From NCBI RefSeq assembly GCF_027532025.1, contig NZ_JAPZSY010000055.1, positions 1 to 64,000 of the forward strand: a stretch of DNA of 64,000 nucleotides. Reading direction: 5' to 3'. Below the pieces are notes generated by a model that was given only the letters and a program-made list of their open reading frames with translations, was not told the origin of the DNA and made no database searches. The stretch is from Inhella sp. Lineage in GTDB: Bacteria; Pseudomonadota; Gammaproteobacteria; Burkholderiales; Burkholderiaceae_C. Positions 1-10,451 of this stretch are shown here, piece by piece. The position numbers and the translations under genes were made by a program. Numbering within the stretch: the first letter of the stretch is position 1; every line of letters starts with the position of its first letter.

Positions 1-14
1 CCCCTGGTCCGGCG

Positions 15-176
15 CAGGCTAGGAGCGACGCCGCCGTGGACTCGTGTCCACAAGAAGGAGCGACAACGCATGCGCCGGATCCAGGGGCCACCCTTCGGGC
101 CGAGCCGCGGGGGCGACAAGCGTCGTTTCCGGCTCCTGACGTAGCCCGCCACGCGGCGTCGCCAGCGCCTAGCCTG
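15..176. repeat. Large imperfect inverted repeat at the broken end of selD
   Basis: CAGGCTAGG at 15-23 pairs with CCTAGCCTG at 168-176. After a small bulge GCGACGCCGC (from about 25) pairs with GCGGCGTCGC (ending at about 162), and GTGG (36-39) with CCAC (149-152), giving about 23 paired positions around a 109-nt interior. The interior holds further short stems, for example GTGGAC at 36-41 with GTCCAC at 46-51. The whole stretch could fold as a structured RNA or be the end of a mobile element. I could not match it to tRNA, tmRNA, RNase P or a group II intron start. It begins where the selD homology stops. Confidence 0.6.
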
Positions 177-924
177 TCGCCCCCGGGATCTCGGCGACGG
201 CCTGGGCCTCTGCCGCGCAGACTCCTAGGCCAAAGCCGGTGACGTCGGTCAGCGCATGCACGCCCGGCAAGGCGGCCAGCTCCGGGCCCGGGGTGTTGAG
301 CCGGGTGGTGGCGTCGATCAGGGCGGCGTAGCCCTCGGGGCCGAGCCGATCCTTCTTCCGCGCCGCGGCGTACACCCCCACGCCCAGGGGCTTGCCCAGC
401 ACCAGCACATCGCCGGGCCGGGCATCGGCGTTGCGGCGCACGCGATCCGGGTGCACCAGCCCCAGCGCCACCAGGCCGTAGATGGGTTCGACCGAGTCGA
501 TGGAGTGCCCACCCGCGATGGGGATGCCTGCCGCACGGCACACGCTGGCGCCGCCTGCCAGGATGCGGCCGATCGTGGCCGTGGACAGCGTCGCGATGGG
601 CATGCCCACCAGAGCCAAAGCGAGGATAGGCCGCCCGCCCATGGCGTAGACGTCGCTGATGGCGTTGGTGGCGGCGATGCGCCCGAAGTCGAACGGGTCG
701 TCCACGATGGGCATGAAGAAATCCGTCGTGGCCACCAAGGCCTGCTCGTCGTTGAGCCGGTACACGGCCGCGTCGTCGGCGGTCTCGATCCCGACCATCA
801 ACTCGGGCGGAAGCGGAAAGCCGCTGCTGCTTTTTAGGATGTCCGCCAGCACGCCGGGCGCGATCTTGCAGCCGCAACCTCCGCCGCGGGAGAGGCTCGT
901 GAGGCGCGGTTCGGTGGGGGTCAT
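169..924 (-). pseudogene. selD: Selenide, water dikinase, 3'-truncated
   Basis: SelD makes selenophosphate from selenide and ATP for selenocysteine or 2-selenouridine synthesis. The 251-residue product begins with the glycine-rich segment carrying the catalytic Cys (GGGCGCK, Cys rather than Sec) and continues through the AIRS-type ATP-binding domain (DFFMPIVDD, ATNAISDVYAMGG, AGGHS). It breaks just after the conserved TDVTGFGL, followed by about 18 unrelated residues and a stop; complete SelD is about 340-350 residues, so the C-terminal domain is missing. None of the three frames of the remaining 168 bp restores it. AGGAG eight bases upstream supports the start at 924 over the in-frame ATG at 951. 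It is divergent from metH1. Identity is firm; whether the break is biological or an assembly edge is unknown. Confidence 0.85.
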
Positions 925-981
925 GCGGGCATCTCCTGGAAGGAAAGCCATTGTGCGCAGCGCGGCCGCGACAATGCCGCC

Positions 982-2034
982 ATGAAGCCGATTGCCTACA
1001 CCCGCGCCACCCAACTCCCCCACCTGATGCAGCAGCGCATCCTCGTGCTGGACGGCGCCATGGGCACCATGATCCAGCGCTACAAGCTCACCGAGGCCGA
1101 CTTCCGCGGCACGCGCTTTGCCGACCATGGCAAGGACCTGAAGGGCAACAACGACCTGCTGCAACTGACCCGGCCCGACGTGATCCGCGAGATCCACGAG
1201 CAGTACTTGGCCGCCGGGGCCGACCTGATCGAGACCAACACCTTCGGCGCCACCTCGGTCGCGCAAGAGGACTACGACCTCGCCGGCCTGGCCTACGAGC
1301 TCAACGTCGAGGCCGCCAAGCTGGCCCGCGCCGCGTGCGACAAGTACTCGACGCCCGACAAGCCCCGCTTCGCCGCCGGCGCCCTGGGCCCCACGCCGCG
1401 CACGGCCAGCATCAGCCCCGACGTGAACGACCCCGGCGCGCGCAACGTCGACTTCGAAACCCTGCGCGCCGCGTACTACGAGCAGGCCCAAGGCCTGCTG
1501 GACGGCGGCTGCGACCTGTTCCTGGTCGAGACCATCTTCGACACCCTGAACGCCAAGGCGGCGCTGTTCGCGCTGGACGAGCTGATGGAGGCCACGGGCG
1601 AGCGCCTGCCGGTGATCATCTCGGGCACGGTGACCGACGCCTCGGGCCGCATCCTCAGCGGACAGACCGTCACAGCCTTTTGGCACTCGGTGCGCCACGC
1701 CCACCCCATCGCCGTGGGCCTGAACTGCGCGCTGGGCGCCAGCCTGATGCGGCCTTACCTGGAAGAGCTGTCCACCGCGGCGGCCGACACGCCCATCAGC
1801 TGCTACCCCAACGCCGGCCTGCCCAACCCGATGAGCGACACGGGCTTCGACGAGACGCCCGAGATCACCGGCCGCTTGGTGGGCGAGTTCGCCGCGCGCG
1901 GCCTGCTGAACATCGCCGGCGGCTGCTGCGGCACCACACCGGCGCACGTGGCCGAGATCGCTCAGCAGGTGAGCGCCTACCGCCCGCGGCCCAACGCGAT
2001 GTTCACGCGCTGGGTCGAAGATGGGTCCGGCTGA
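982..2034 (+). CDS. metH: Methionine synthase, homocysteine-methyltransferase half (MetH1)
   Basis: The 350-residue protein corresponds to the N-terminal homocysteine-binding barrel of cobalamin-dependent methionine synthase, which transfers the methyl group from methylcobalamin to homocysteine. It starts like MetH ([10 protein letters not shown]) and ends with the zinc-ligand motif GGCCGTTP near residue 310. The barrel motifs NTFGAT and [10 protein letters not shown] are present. The pterin, B12 and activation domains are encoded separately at 7726. Splitting MetH in two is common in Burkholderiales, where the halves normally lie close together; here 5.7 kb intervenes, of which 4.4 kb is an apparent insertion starting within about 20 bp of this stop codon. 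It is divergent from selD with a 57-bp gap. Confidence 0.95.
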   Translation: MKPIAYTRATQLPHLMQQRILVLDGAMGTMIQRYKLTEADFRGTRFADHGKDLKGNNDLLQLTRPDVIREIHEQYLAAGADLIETNTFGATSVAQEDYDLAGLAYELNVEAAKLARAACDKYSTPDKPRFAAGALGPTPRTASISPDVNDPGARNVDFETLRAAYYEQAQGLLDGGCDLFLVETIFDTLNAKAALFALDELMEATGERLPVIISGTVTDASGRILSGQTVTAFWHSVRHAHPIAVGLNCALGASLMRPYLEELSTAAADTPISCYPNAGLPNPMSDTGFDETPEITGRLVGEFAARGLLNIAGGCCGTTPAHVAEIAQQVSAYRPRPNAMFTRWVEDGSG

Positions 2035-2042
2035 AAAGAGCT

Positions 2043-2225
2043 GCGGCGCGGGAGCTGATGACCCAGTCTTGAACTTGGGGGCAAAGTTTTGAAGTCTACT
2101 CGCCAAGCACGACGGTCAGTGGCCAGAGCCTTGATCGCCGCGCCACCCTGTACCGCCCGCCGTGTGGGTCGCTTGGCAGTGGAGCTTCCCGTCCGATGAA
2201 TCGCGATGACCGGCTGCCGTCGGCC
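2043..2225 (+). repeat. Boundary repeat A, left copy (outer end of island 1)
   Basis: This stretch closely matches, in inverted orientation, 62807-62959. Conservation begins at CTGATGACCCAGTCTTGAAC (2055-2074) and runs, apart from about 20 extra bases in this copy, to the GTCGGCC ending at 2225. The outermost GCGGCGCGGGA (2043-2053) recurs inverted at 6418-6428 at the other end of the island. A second, degenerate copy of the GTCTTGAAC motif (AAGTTTTGAAG) lies just inside. It starts eight bases past the metH1 stop. It carries no convincing gene and resembles a transposon-type end more than a coding remnant. Confidence 0.8.
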
Positions 2226-2339
2226 AGGAACGGCCGGTCGCAACGGGCAGCTTCCGGAAGTCCCAGTTGAACTTGACTCCAGCGGCAGTCGCGCAGGACG
2301 ACCAGATCAGTAACTCGCGCGCAGACTTGGCAGGGATTG
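2226..2339. other. Inner flank of repeat A, no gene seen
   Basis: There is no open frame with homology and no clear terminator. It separates boundary repeat A from the stop codon of the hydrolase gene at 2340. Confidence 0.5.
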
Positions 2340-4937
2340 CTAGCGCTGAGTGCCTATGAGCAAACCGAGGAAGCGGTCATCGGCCGATACGGTGGCGTCG
2401 GCGGGGTCGCGCCCTCCCATGCGCACTGCCACCAAGCGCAGGCTCGGGATCACGTACAAGCGGTAACCGCCGAAGCCAGCCGCCATGTACATGTCGGCCG
2501 GCACACTCGGTGCAAGCCGGCCACCAGTGGACCATTCCAGAGCCCTTGTGACGTCGACCGAGTCCTGGCCCGGCTGATAGGTCGAACCGACCTCCCGGTT
2601 CAGCCACCACGACAGGCCATAGCCCCAGAACGCATCGGTGCGGTAGCTGGCGCAGCGTGAAAGCAGGCCTGGCGGCAGCACTTGCACGCCGTTCCATACG
2701 CCGTCGGCCAGCATGAGTTGGCCGTACTTGGCCCATTCGCGGGCAGTCAGCGATGCCCCGCCGCCGAAGTTGGGCTTGCCGTTCAAGTCGCGCTGCCAGT
2801 CTCCCACCGTCAGCCCGATGCGATCCAGCACGCGCGACTTCAGGTAGTCCAGTGGGTCCAGCCCGCCGGTCACCAAGCCCTGCGCGTTGTAGCCGCCGCC
2901 GGTGGACAGCTCGAACAGTGCCGCGACCGCCTGGAAGTTGTTGGGCGTGTAGATGGCCGCCACGCCGGGATCGTAGGCTGAGGGTGATGCCACCGCCTGT
3001 GCGTAGCTGTCGACATTGTTCAAGGCGCTGCCGGAGACGCCCGAGGCCCGCAGGCCCGCACTGATCGACAGCAGATCCTTGAGGCGGATCTTGGCCTTCG
3101 CCGCGGGTTGCGGTGCGGAGCCTCCAGCGGTCCACGCCGGAATCCTGGTCGACGCAAGGAGGTCGGGTGTCAGGATGCCATCGGCTTCGGCGGCTGCCAC
3201 CAACGCGCAACTGAAGCTCTTGGTTCCGCTCGCGATCGCCTTGGCCGTGGTCCCGTTCCAACCATTCATGTACGCCTCATAGACCACGCGCCCGTCCTGC
3301 ATCACCACCGTGCCCGAACTCCCGATCGATTTCAGGAAATCGGCGGCCGCCGTGAAGTTGAGTGTCGACGCGCTGGGTGGCGGGGTGGGCGTCGTATCCT
3401 GCCCCCGCCCCATCCGGGCGACGAACGAGGATGGCCCTCCAGGGCTGTCCAGCGTGGTGCCACCGAATCGAATGGAACCCCCGGTGTTGCCACCGAACGT
3501 GCCAACCTGCGTCACGCCTCCGTCGATACCCACCGACAGCGCGTAATTGACGTCGTCACCCGTGCCCGGCGAAGTGGCGAACCACTCGATCGCTCCCCCG
3601 GCGCCAACGCGCACCGTGAACATCTCTCGCGAACCCGCGCTTGCAACCACCTGCTGACCCCAGGGCAACGTCGCTGAGCCGCCGAACTCTCCGGCCATGA
3701 CGACCGTGCCGTCATCGGCGACCTCGATCTCGCTGCCCTCGTCTGTGCCATCGCTGCCAAATGTCTGAACCCAGACCGGCCGGCCGCCCGCGTCGAGCCG
3801 TGCGAGGAAGAGGTTGGACGCCCCGGTGCTGCGAACGGACTGCGCGCCGAAGGTGACCGTGCCACTGAACGTGCCGGCGATCGCGATATTGCCACTCGCG
3901 TCGCCACCGATGCCGCGGCACTTGTCGTCGCCGGCGCCGCCGAAGCTTCGGGCCCACTGCAACTGACCGTCGCTGTCGTAGGCCGCGACAAAGCAATCCC
4001 TTGCGCCCGCCGAAGTGATGGTCATCTGCCCGCCCGCACCGTTGTCGATGGCGACGCTGCCGCTGAACTCACCAGCGACGAGCACGCGGTTGCTGCCATC
4101 CCGGCCGATGCCACGGCCCGCCAGCACACCCGGCCCTGTGATCGCGCGTGCCCACAGGGGCGCGCCCTGCCCGTCGAGCTTGACGATGAAGACCTGATCG
4201 CCCGTAAAGCCCGATGGTGCGTTGAGCGTGCGATTGCCAAAGGTGATCTGATCCCGGAAGACACCGATAGCCAGCGCATTGCCCGCGCCATCCATCGCGA
4301 TTTCATTGCCATAGGCGCGGCCGGCGCCGCTGCCCGTCGTCAGCCAGCGCACAGCGCCGTTGCGGTCAAGACGGGCGACGAACGCATCTGAATTCGCGCC
4401 GGCCGTATTGACGGCGATGCCATCGAAGCTAAAGCTGCCCGAGACCTGACCGACGACGATCGCATCACCGTTGGGTGCGGCCACGACATCGAACGCGTAG
4501 TCCTCACCGCCGCCGCCGAACGAACGCACCCATTGCAGGCGGCCGTCGGCACCCAGCGATGCAACGAAGACATCGGTTCCTTTCCCCTGCGTCGCGATGC
4601 TCTGTGCCCCCAGTTGCAGAGCGGCGCCCGATCCGGCTGATCCGACGACCACGCTGCTGCCGTCGTCCCGCGTGCTGACGCCGCGTGCCACTGCGGGGCC
4701 ACCCGTGATCGAGGTCGCCCACGCAAAGTCGGGCGGCGCAGCCGGTGCCGGTGCTGGTGCTGGTGCCGGTGCTGGTGCCGGTGCCGGTGCTGGTGCCGGT
4801 GCTGGTGCCGGTGCTGGTGCTGGTGCTGGCGGGGCCGCAGATCCCGCCCCGCCGCCGCAGGCCGAGAGCGAGAACGTGACTGCAACCAGTAGCGCGAGTC
4901 GTGCCGACCGGCAGCTGGGACTGTTCAGATTCTTCAT
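2340..4937 (-). CDS. Lipoprotein with beta-propeller repeats fused to a serine beta-lactamase-type hydrolase
   Basis: The 865-residue product is predicted to be exported and lipid-anchored: a signal peptide ends in the lipobox LSAC-GGG near residue 27, followed by a Pro-Ala linker. Residues of about 80-520 form six or so repeats of the pattern DxFVAxLDxxGxxxWxxxFGG...GNxxVxGxFSG, as in SBBP/propeller domains. Residues of about 535-865 are a beta-lactamase/esterase-like serine hydrolase: S570-x-x-K573 in SGTKSF is the expected nucleophile pair and Tyr663 in YTPNN fits the second catalytic motif. The substrate is unknown; the class includes esterases, amide hydrolases and DD-peptidases. The start at 4937 is chosen because the signal peptide begins there. 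It is divergent from the LysR gene, a usual arrangement for a regulated target, and both lie inside island 1. Confidence 0.8.
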   Translation of the reverse strand: MKNLNSPSCRSARLALLVAVTFSLSACGGGAGSAAPPAPAPAPAPAPAPAPAPAPAPAPAPAPAPAAPPDFAWATSITGGPAVARGVSTRDDGSSVVVGSAGSGAALQLGAQSIATQGKGTDVFVASLGADGRLQWVRSFGGGGEDYAFDVVAAPNGDAIVVGQVSGSFSFDGIAVNTAGANSDAFVARLDRNGAVRWLTTGSGAGRAYGNEIAMDGAGNALAIGVFRDQITFGNRTLNAPSGFTGDQVFIVKLDGQGAPLWARAITGPGVLAGRGIGRDGSNRVLVAGEFSGSVAIDNGAGGQMTITSAGARDCFVAAYDSDGQLQWARSFGGAGDDKCRGIGGDASGNIAIAGTFSGTVTFGAQSVRSTGASNLFLARLDAGGRPVWVQTFGSDGTDEGSEIEVADDGTVVMAGEFGGSATLPWGQQVVASAGSREMFTVRVGAGGAIEWFATSPGTGDDVNYALSVGIDGGVTQVGTFGGNTGGSIRFGGTTLDSPGGPSSFVARMGRGQDTTPTPPPSASTLNFTAAADFLKSIGSSGTVVMQDGRVVYEAYMNGWNGTTAKAIASGTKSFSCALVAAAEADGILTPDLLASTRIPAWTAGGSAPQPAAKAKIRLKDLLSISAGLRASGVSGSALNNVDSYAQAVASPSAYDPGVAAIYTPNNFQAVAALFELSTGGGYNAQGLVTGGLDPLDYLKSRVLDRIGLTVGDWQRDLNGKPNFGGGASLTAREWAKYGQLMLADGVWNGVQVLPPGLLSRCASYRTDAFWGYGLSWWLNREVGSTYQPGQDSVDVTRALEWSTGGRLAPSVPADMYMAAGFGGYRLYVIPSLRLVAVRMGGRDPADATVSADDRFLGLLIGTQR
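4741..4830 (-). repeat. Hexanucleotide tandem repeat encoding a Pro-Ala linker
   Basis: Fifteen consecutive six-base units (GCYGGT on the plus strand) encode alternating Pro and Ala between the lipobox and propeller of the lipoprotein. Unit changes of six bases keep frame, so copy number could alter linker length without inactivating the gene. The units vary at one position (C/T), which should limit slippage. Confidence 0.9.
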
Positions 4938-5063
4938 GGCCTGGCGCGTCACAAATTGGTGTGGTGACGTATCCTCGTCGCCAACATCGGCGTTCATAGG
5001 CACTGAATGTTGTTCATGCCTCAGCTGCCTGGAGTCTGCGCACCAAAATTCACGAACAACGGC

Positions 5064-5960
5064 ATGGAACTGCGAGACCTCCGCTACTTCACCACCTTGG
5101 CAAGGGAGGCCAATCTCAGCAAAGCGGCCGACGCGCTGGGGCTTTCGCAGTCCACGCTGTCCAAATCGCTGGCGCGCCTGGAAGCCGCCTGCGGAGCGAG
5201 CCTCGTGCTGCGTCTACCGCGCGGCATCGAAGTCACTGAGCAGGGACAAATCGTTCTGCGTCATGCGGAGCGCATGACGACGATGGCCAAAGACGTGCGC
5301 GCCGCCGTGGATGCGTCGCGCCAGGTGGCTCAGGACTGCCTGCGCTTGGGGGTCGGCTTGGGCGAACTGGGAGAGGCCGAATCACTGGCGCTATCGCAGT
5401 TCGTCTCGCGCGAACCGCACGCGCGCGTCGACGTCGTGCAGGCGTCCAGTGAGGCGTTGTCCGCTGCGCTGGCACGCGGTGACGTCGACTGCGTGATCGG
5501 GCCAACGCCCGAGGTGGTGCCGCCGGATCACAGGGTGACACCGCTGGGCACCGATACCTATGCCGGCGTGTGCGCGATCAACCATCCGCGCCGCGATCGG
5601 CTTCGCTCACTGGCGGCACTGGTGCAAGAGCGCTGGGCCGTGCCGCGGGCCACCACCCGCGTGGGGCTCAGGCTTGCGGGACTGGTCCACCAGAGGGGTC
5701 TGCCGCTGCCAAAGGTGGCGATGCGATGCGACGCGGTGACGACCTTGCTCTCCACGATCGCGCGCAGTGACTGCGTAGGCTGCTTCTCGCACGCGATGGT
5801 CCAAGCGCACCCGCTGCGCGATCAGCTGATGATTCTGTCCATCGAGGAAATCCGCTACGTTAAGTCGCTGGTCTTCATCAGCCGGGAACACAACGCCGAT
5901 TTGCTGTTGGTGAGGACGATTCGCGAGTTGGTCGTAGCAAACCGGAAGGCAGTTGCTTGA
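5064..5960 (+). CDS. LysR-family transcriptional regulator
   Basis: The 298-residue protein has the LysR layout: an N-terminal winged helix-turn-helix (MELRDLRYFTTLAREANLSK start; AADALGLSQSTLSKSLARLE as the recognition region, residues about 15-45) and a two-lobed periplasmic-binding-like effector domain. ATG 5064 is chosen over an upstream in-frame ATG at 5007 because it gives the canonical LysR N-terminus. It is transcribed divergently from the propeller/hydrolase lipoprotein, with 126 bp between the starts, so it most likely controls that gene and itself. The effector is unknown. It belongs to island 1 and ends about 270 bp from boundary repeat B. Confidence 0.9.
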   Translation: MELRDLRYFTTLAREANLSKAADALGLSQSTLSKSLARLEAACGASLVLRLPRGIEVTEQGQIVLRHAERMTTMAKDVRAAVDASRQVAQDCLRLGVGLGELGEAESLALSQFVSREPHARVDVVQASSEALSAALARGDVDCVIGPTPEVVPPDHRVTPLGTDTYAGVCAINHPRRDRLRSLAALVQERWAVPRATTRVGLRLAGLVHQRGLPLPKVAMRCDAVTTLLSTIARSDCVGCFSHAMVQAHPLRDQLMILSIEEIRYVKSLVFISREHNADLLLVRTIRELVVANRKAVA

Positions 5961-6229
5961 CGCGTCAGGGTGGCGAAGAGAGTCGGGAGCACTTCCAGCC
6001 CTCTGTGAGCGGATGAGACGCTGGCACTCGAGTTGTCGAGTTGCATCGACGCGCAATCTGTCGTGGACTTCTTGTGTAAGTGAAGCGCGTATGGCATGCG
6101 AGGCGTTGTGCGCAAGGCTGCGATGCGGGCGTTCTCGCGTCTGTTGGGGGGACTGTCTCGCGATGCACGCATGCGTCGTCGACTGGCTGCTTCTTGGCAA
6201 GTAAGTCGTGATTTCGGACGACCGGTGTG
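5961..6229. other. Gap without a recognisable gene
   Basis: Only short frames without family resemblance occur, and composition is less GC-rich than the neighbouring genes. It lies between the LysR gene and boundary repeat B inside island 1. Confidence 0.4.
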
Positions 6230-6428
6230 GGTCGATGGCTGCCGGTGACCCGTGCCGACAGAAACCGCAGCACTCGGTCTCGAGGTGTCTTTCAAACTGC
6301 TGCTCGCTTGTGCAAAGGGCCGACGCCACGCTTCCCTGTTCAAAACCTTGCCAAGTCGGGACCACGCCATCGGACCGGCGGGCGGTTGGGGCGGTCGTTC
6401 AAGACCTTGTTGTCAGTTCCCGCGCCGC
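6230..6428 (-). repeat. Boundary repeat B, left copy (outer end of island 1)
   Basis: Read on the minus strand it closely matches 59871-60069 on the plus strand: CTGACAACAAGGTCTTGAAC at the outer end, then a CGACCGCCCCAACCGCCCG block, a second degenerate motif (CAAGGTTTTGAAC), and a conserved block ending at GGCAGCCATCGACCC. The outer 32 bases (6397-6428) match the outer end of repeat A (2043-2074) as inverted repeats at 26 of 32 positions by my count. The repeat ends three bases before the stop codon of the next gene (6432), leaving almost no native intergenic sequence. Confidence 0.8.
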
Positions 6429-6431
6429 GCC

Positions 6432-7628
6432 TCAGTACAGGCGCAGCAACTTGTCGATCGACAAGCGCAGCTTGAGTTCGTGTGGCGCCAAGCCGGTGAC
6501 CACCGCCTGGCTGGACAGTCGGGTGTCGCGGGGCACAGGCGAGGTCAGCGGTGCGCCACTTTTGCCAATCAGCGCGGCCACCAGGGGGTCGGTGGCGATG
6601 GCGCCGCGCTTGAGCACGATCCCATCCTCGCCATTGGCCAGGCGGACCAAGGTGCCCGGTGGGTACAGTCCCAAAGCCTTGATGAGGGCGGCACCGGCTT
6701 CGTCTTGCTGCTTGGCCTCGTCCAAAAAGATGGCGCGCGACGCCTGCACCCCAGCATGCGCCTTGCGTGAAATGCGCGGCGCCAGTTGCGCAGCGAAGGT
6801 GTCGATGCGCTGCAGCAGACGCGCCAGGCGCTCGGGTTCAGGCCGGGAGGACAGCGGCCCCGGCGCGGTGTCGTGGTGCAAACGCACGGCAGTGAGCCAT
6901 AGCGGATCGGTGACGCCCAGGCTGGCCAACAACTCGGCGCTGCGCCCACCGTGGCCCTGCAGTTGACGGCGCTGCTCCTGGCTCAAGGCCTCGCGCTGTT
7001 GCGCCAAGCGGTCCTGCAGCAGGCCCAGACTCAGGTTCATGGTCAGCGCTGCGCGGCCCAGGGACGATAGGTGATCGAGGGGCCAGGCCAACCGGTCGCC
7101 TACCAGCTCGCACAACACCATGCACAGCAAAGCGTGCCGCGCGGTGTATTGCATGAGCTCTTGGCTGGCCTCGTGCACCAGCAGGAGCAGGGCTTGGTCT
7201 GGGTTGCGGCGCAGGCGCCCCACGGCCTCCTCGCGCAGCGCCTCCAAGCGACCCAGAAAGCCCTCGGCCTTGGGGTCGCGGAGCAAATTGTGCAGTTGCA
7301 ACTGCAATTCGGACCAAGCCGCCGGCTCGCTGAGCACCACCGCCGAACGCGCGAAGGTCTGGTTGAAGTCGGGCTTGACCTTGGCGATCTCGCTGAGCGC
7401 GGCGTTCTGGTGGAACAGCTGCATCGTCAGGTTGTTGGCTTCCCGACGGTAAGCCTCGGTCTCGCGCGCCAGAACGTACACCCCACGCTCCAGCATCTCG
7501 CGCACGGCAGGGGTATTGGGCAGCACCACGCCGTTGGCAAACAGCAGATTGCCCGCCGCATCGCGCAGCGAGAAGTTCAGGCGCTGACCCGGGCGCAGCG
7601 CATCGGGAGGAAGGCGAACGATTTCCAC
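6432..7628 (-). CDS. Degenerate HD-GYP-type signalling protein
   Basis: The 398-residue soluble protein resembles cyclic-di-GMP phosphodiesterases of the HD-GYP class in layout. The N-terminal 60 residues look like the small domain of that family (PPDALRPGQRLNFSLRD, then a LARETEAYR segment). The central helical domain has the family's HALLCMVLCELVG, a TMNLSLGLLQDRL helix, GHGGRSAELL and LHHDTAPG. The catalytic His-Asp pair is not seen and the GYP loop is lost, so it may bind ligand or partners rather than hydrolyse. It is divergent from metH2 (97-bp gap) and its 3' end abuts boundary repeat B. A diguanylate cyclase lies on the far side of metH2. Family placement is by pattern only. Confidence 0.6.
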   Translation of the reverse strand: MEIVRLPPDALRPGQRLNFSLRDAAGNLLFANGVVLPNTPAVREMLERGVYVLARETEAYRREANNLTMQLFHQNAALSEIAKVKPDFNQTFARSAVVLSEPAAWSELQLQLHNLLRDPKAEGFLGRLEALREEAVGRLRRNPDQALLLLVHEASQELMQYTARHALLCMVLCELVGDRLAWPLDHLSSLGRAALTMNLSLGLLQDRLAQQREALSQEQRRQLQGHGGRSAELLASLGVTDPLWLTAVRLHHDTAPGPLSSRPEPERLARLLQRIDTFAAQLAPRISRKAHAGVQASRAIFLDEAKQQDEAGAALIKALGLYPPGTLVRLANGEDGIVLKRGAIATDPLVAALIGKSGAPLTSPVPRDTRLSSQAVVTGLAPHELKLRLSIDKLLRLY

Positions 7629-7725
7629 CCCCTGATTGTCGGCGCAGCCCGGCGAGTCTGGAGGGGGGCCTTCCTAGAATGCGGGCCGTGTTTACCGGGC
7701 TTTTTGCCCTGATTGATCGCTCGCC

Positions 7726-10440
<2,715 letters not shown>

Positions 10441-10451
10441 ACAAGGCGCCC

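Noticed and set aside
1-240. A tRNA, tmRNA or group II intron start at the window edge
   Set aside because: No CCA-type acceptor stem, no conserved tRNA arms, no tmRNA tag frame and no GUGCG intron start could be found, despite the strong inverted repeat.
169-924. Selenocysteine codon in selD
   Set aside because: The catalytic position is an ordinary Cys codon and there is no in-frame TGA in the conserved region.
982-2034. metH1 as a gene broken by island 1
   Set aside because: The protein ends in its complete zinc-ligand motif with a natural stop and metH2 has its own start; split MetH is usual in this order.
4741-4830. CRISPR-like array
   Set aside because: The repeat unit is six bases with no spacers and encodes a Pro-Ala linker inside a coding frame.
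5953-6204. Short plus-strand frame after the LysR gene
   Set aside because: It has no ribosome site, no family resemblance, and overlaps the end of the LysR gene.
2043-6428. Integron attC sites as an explanation of repeats A and B
   Set aside because: The required core motifs RYYYAAC and GTTRRRY are not present at the ends, and no integrase gene is visible.
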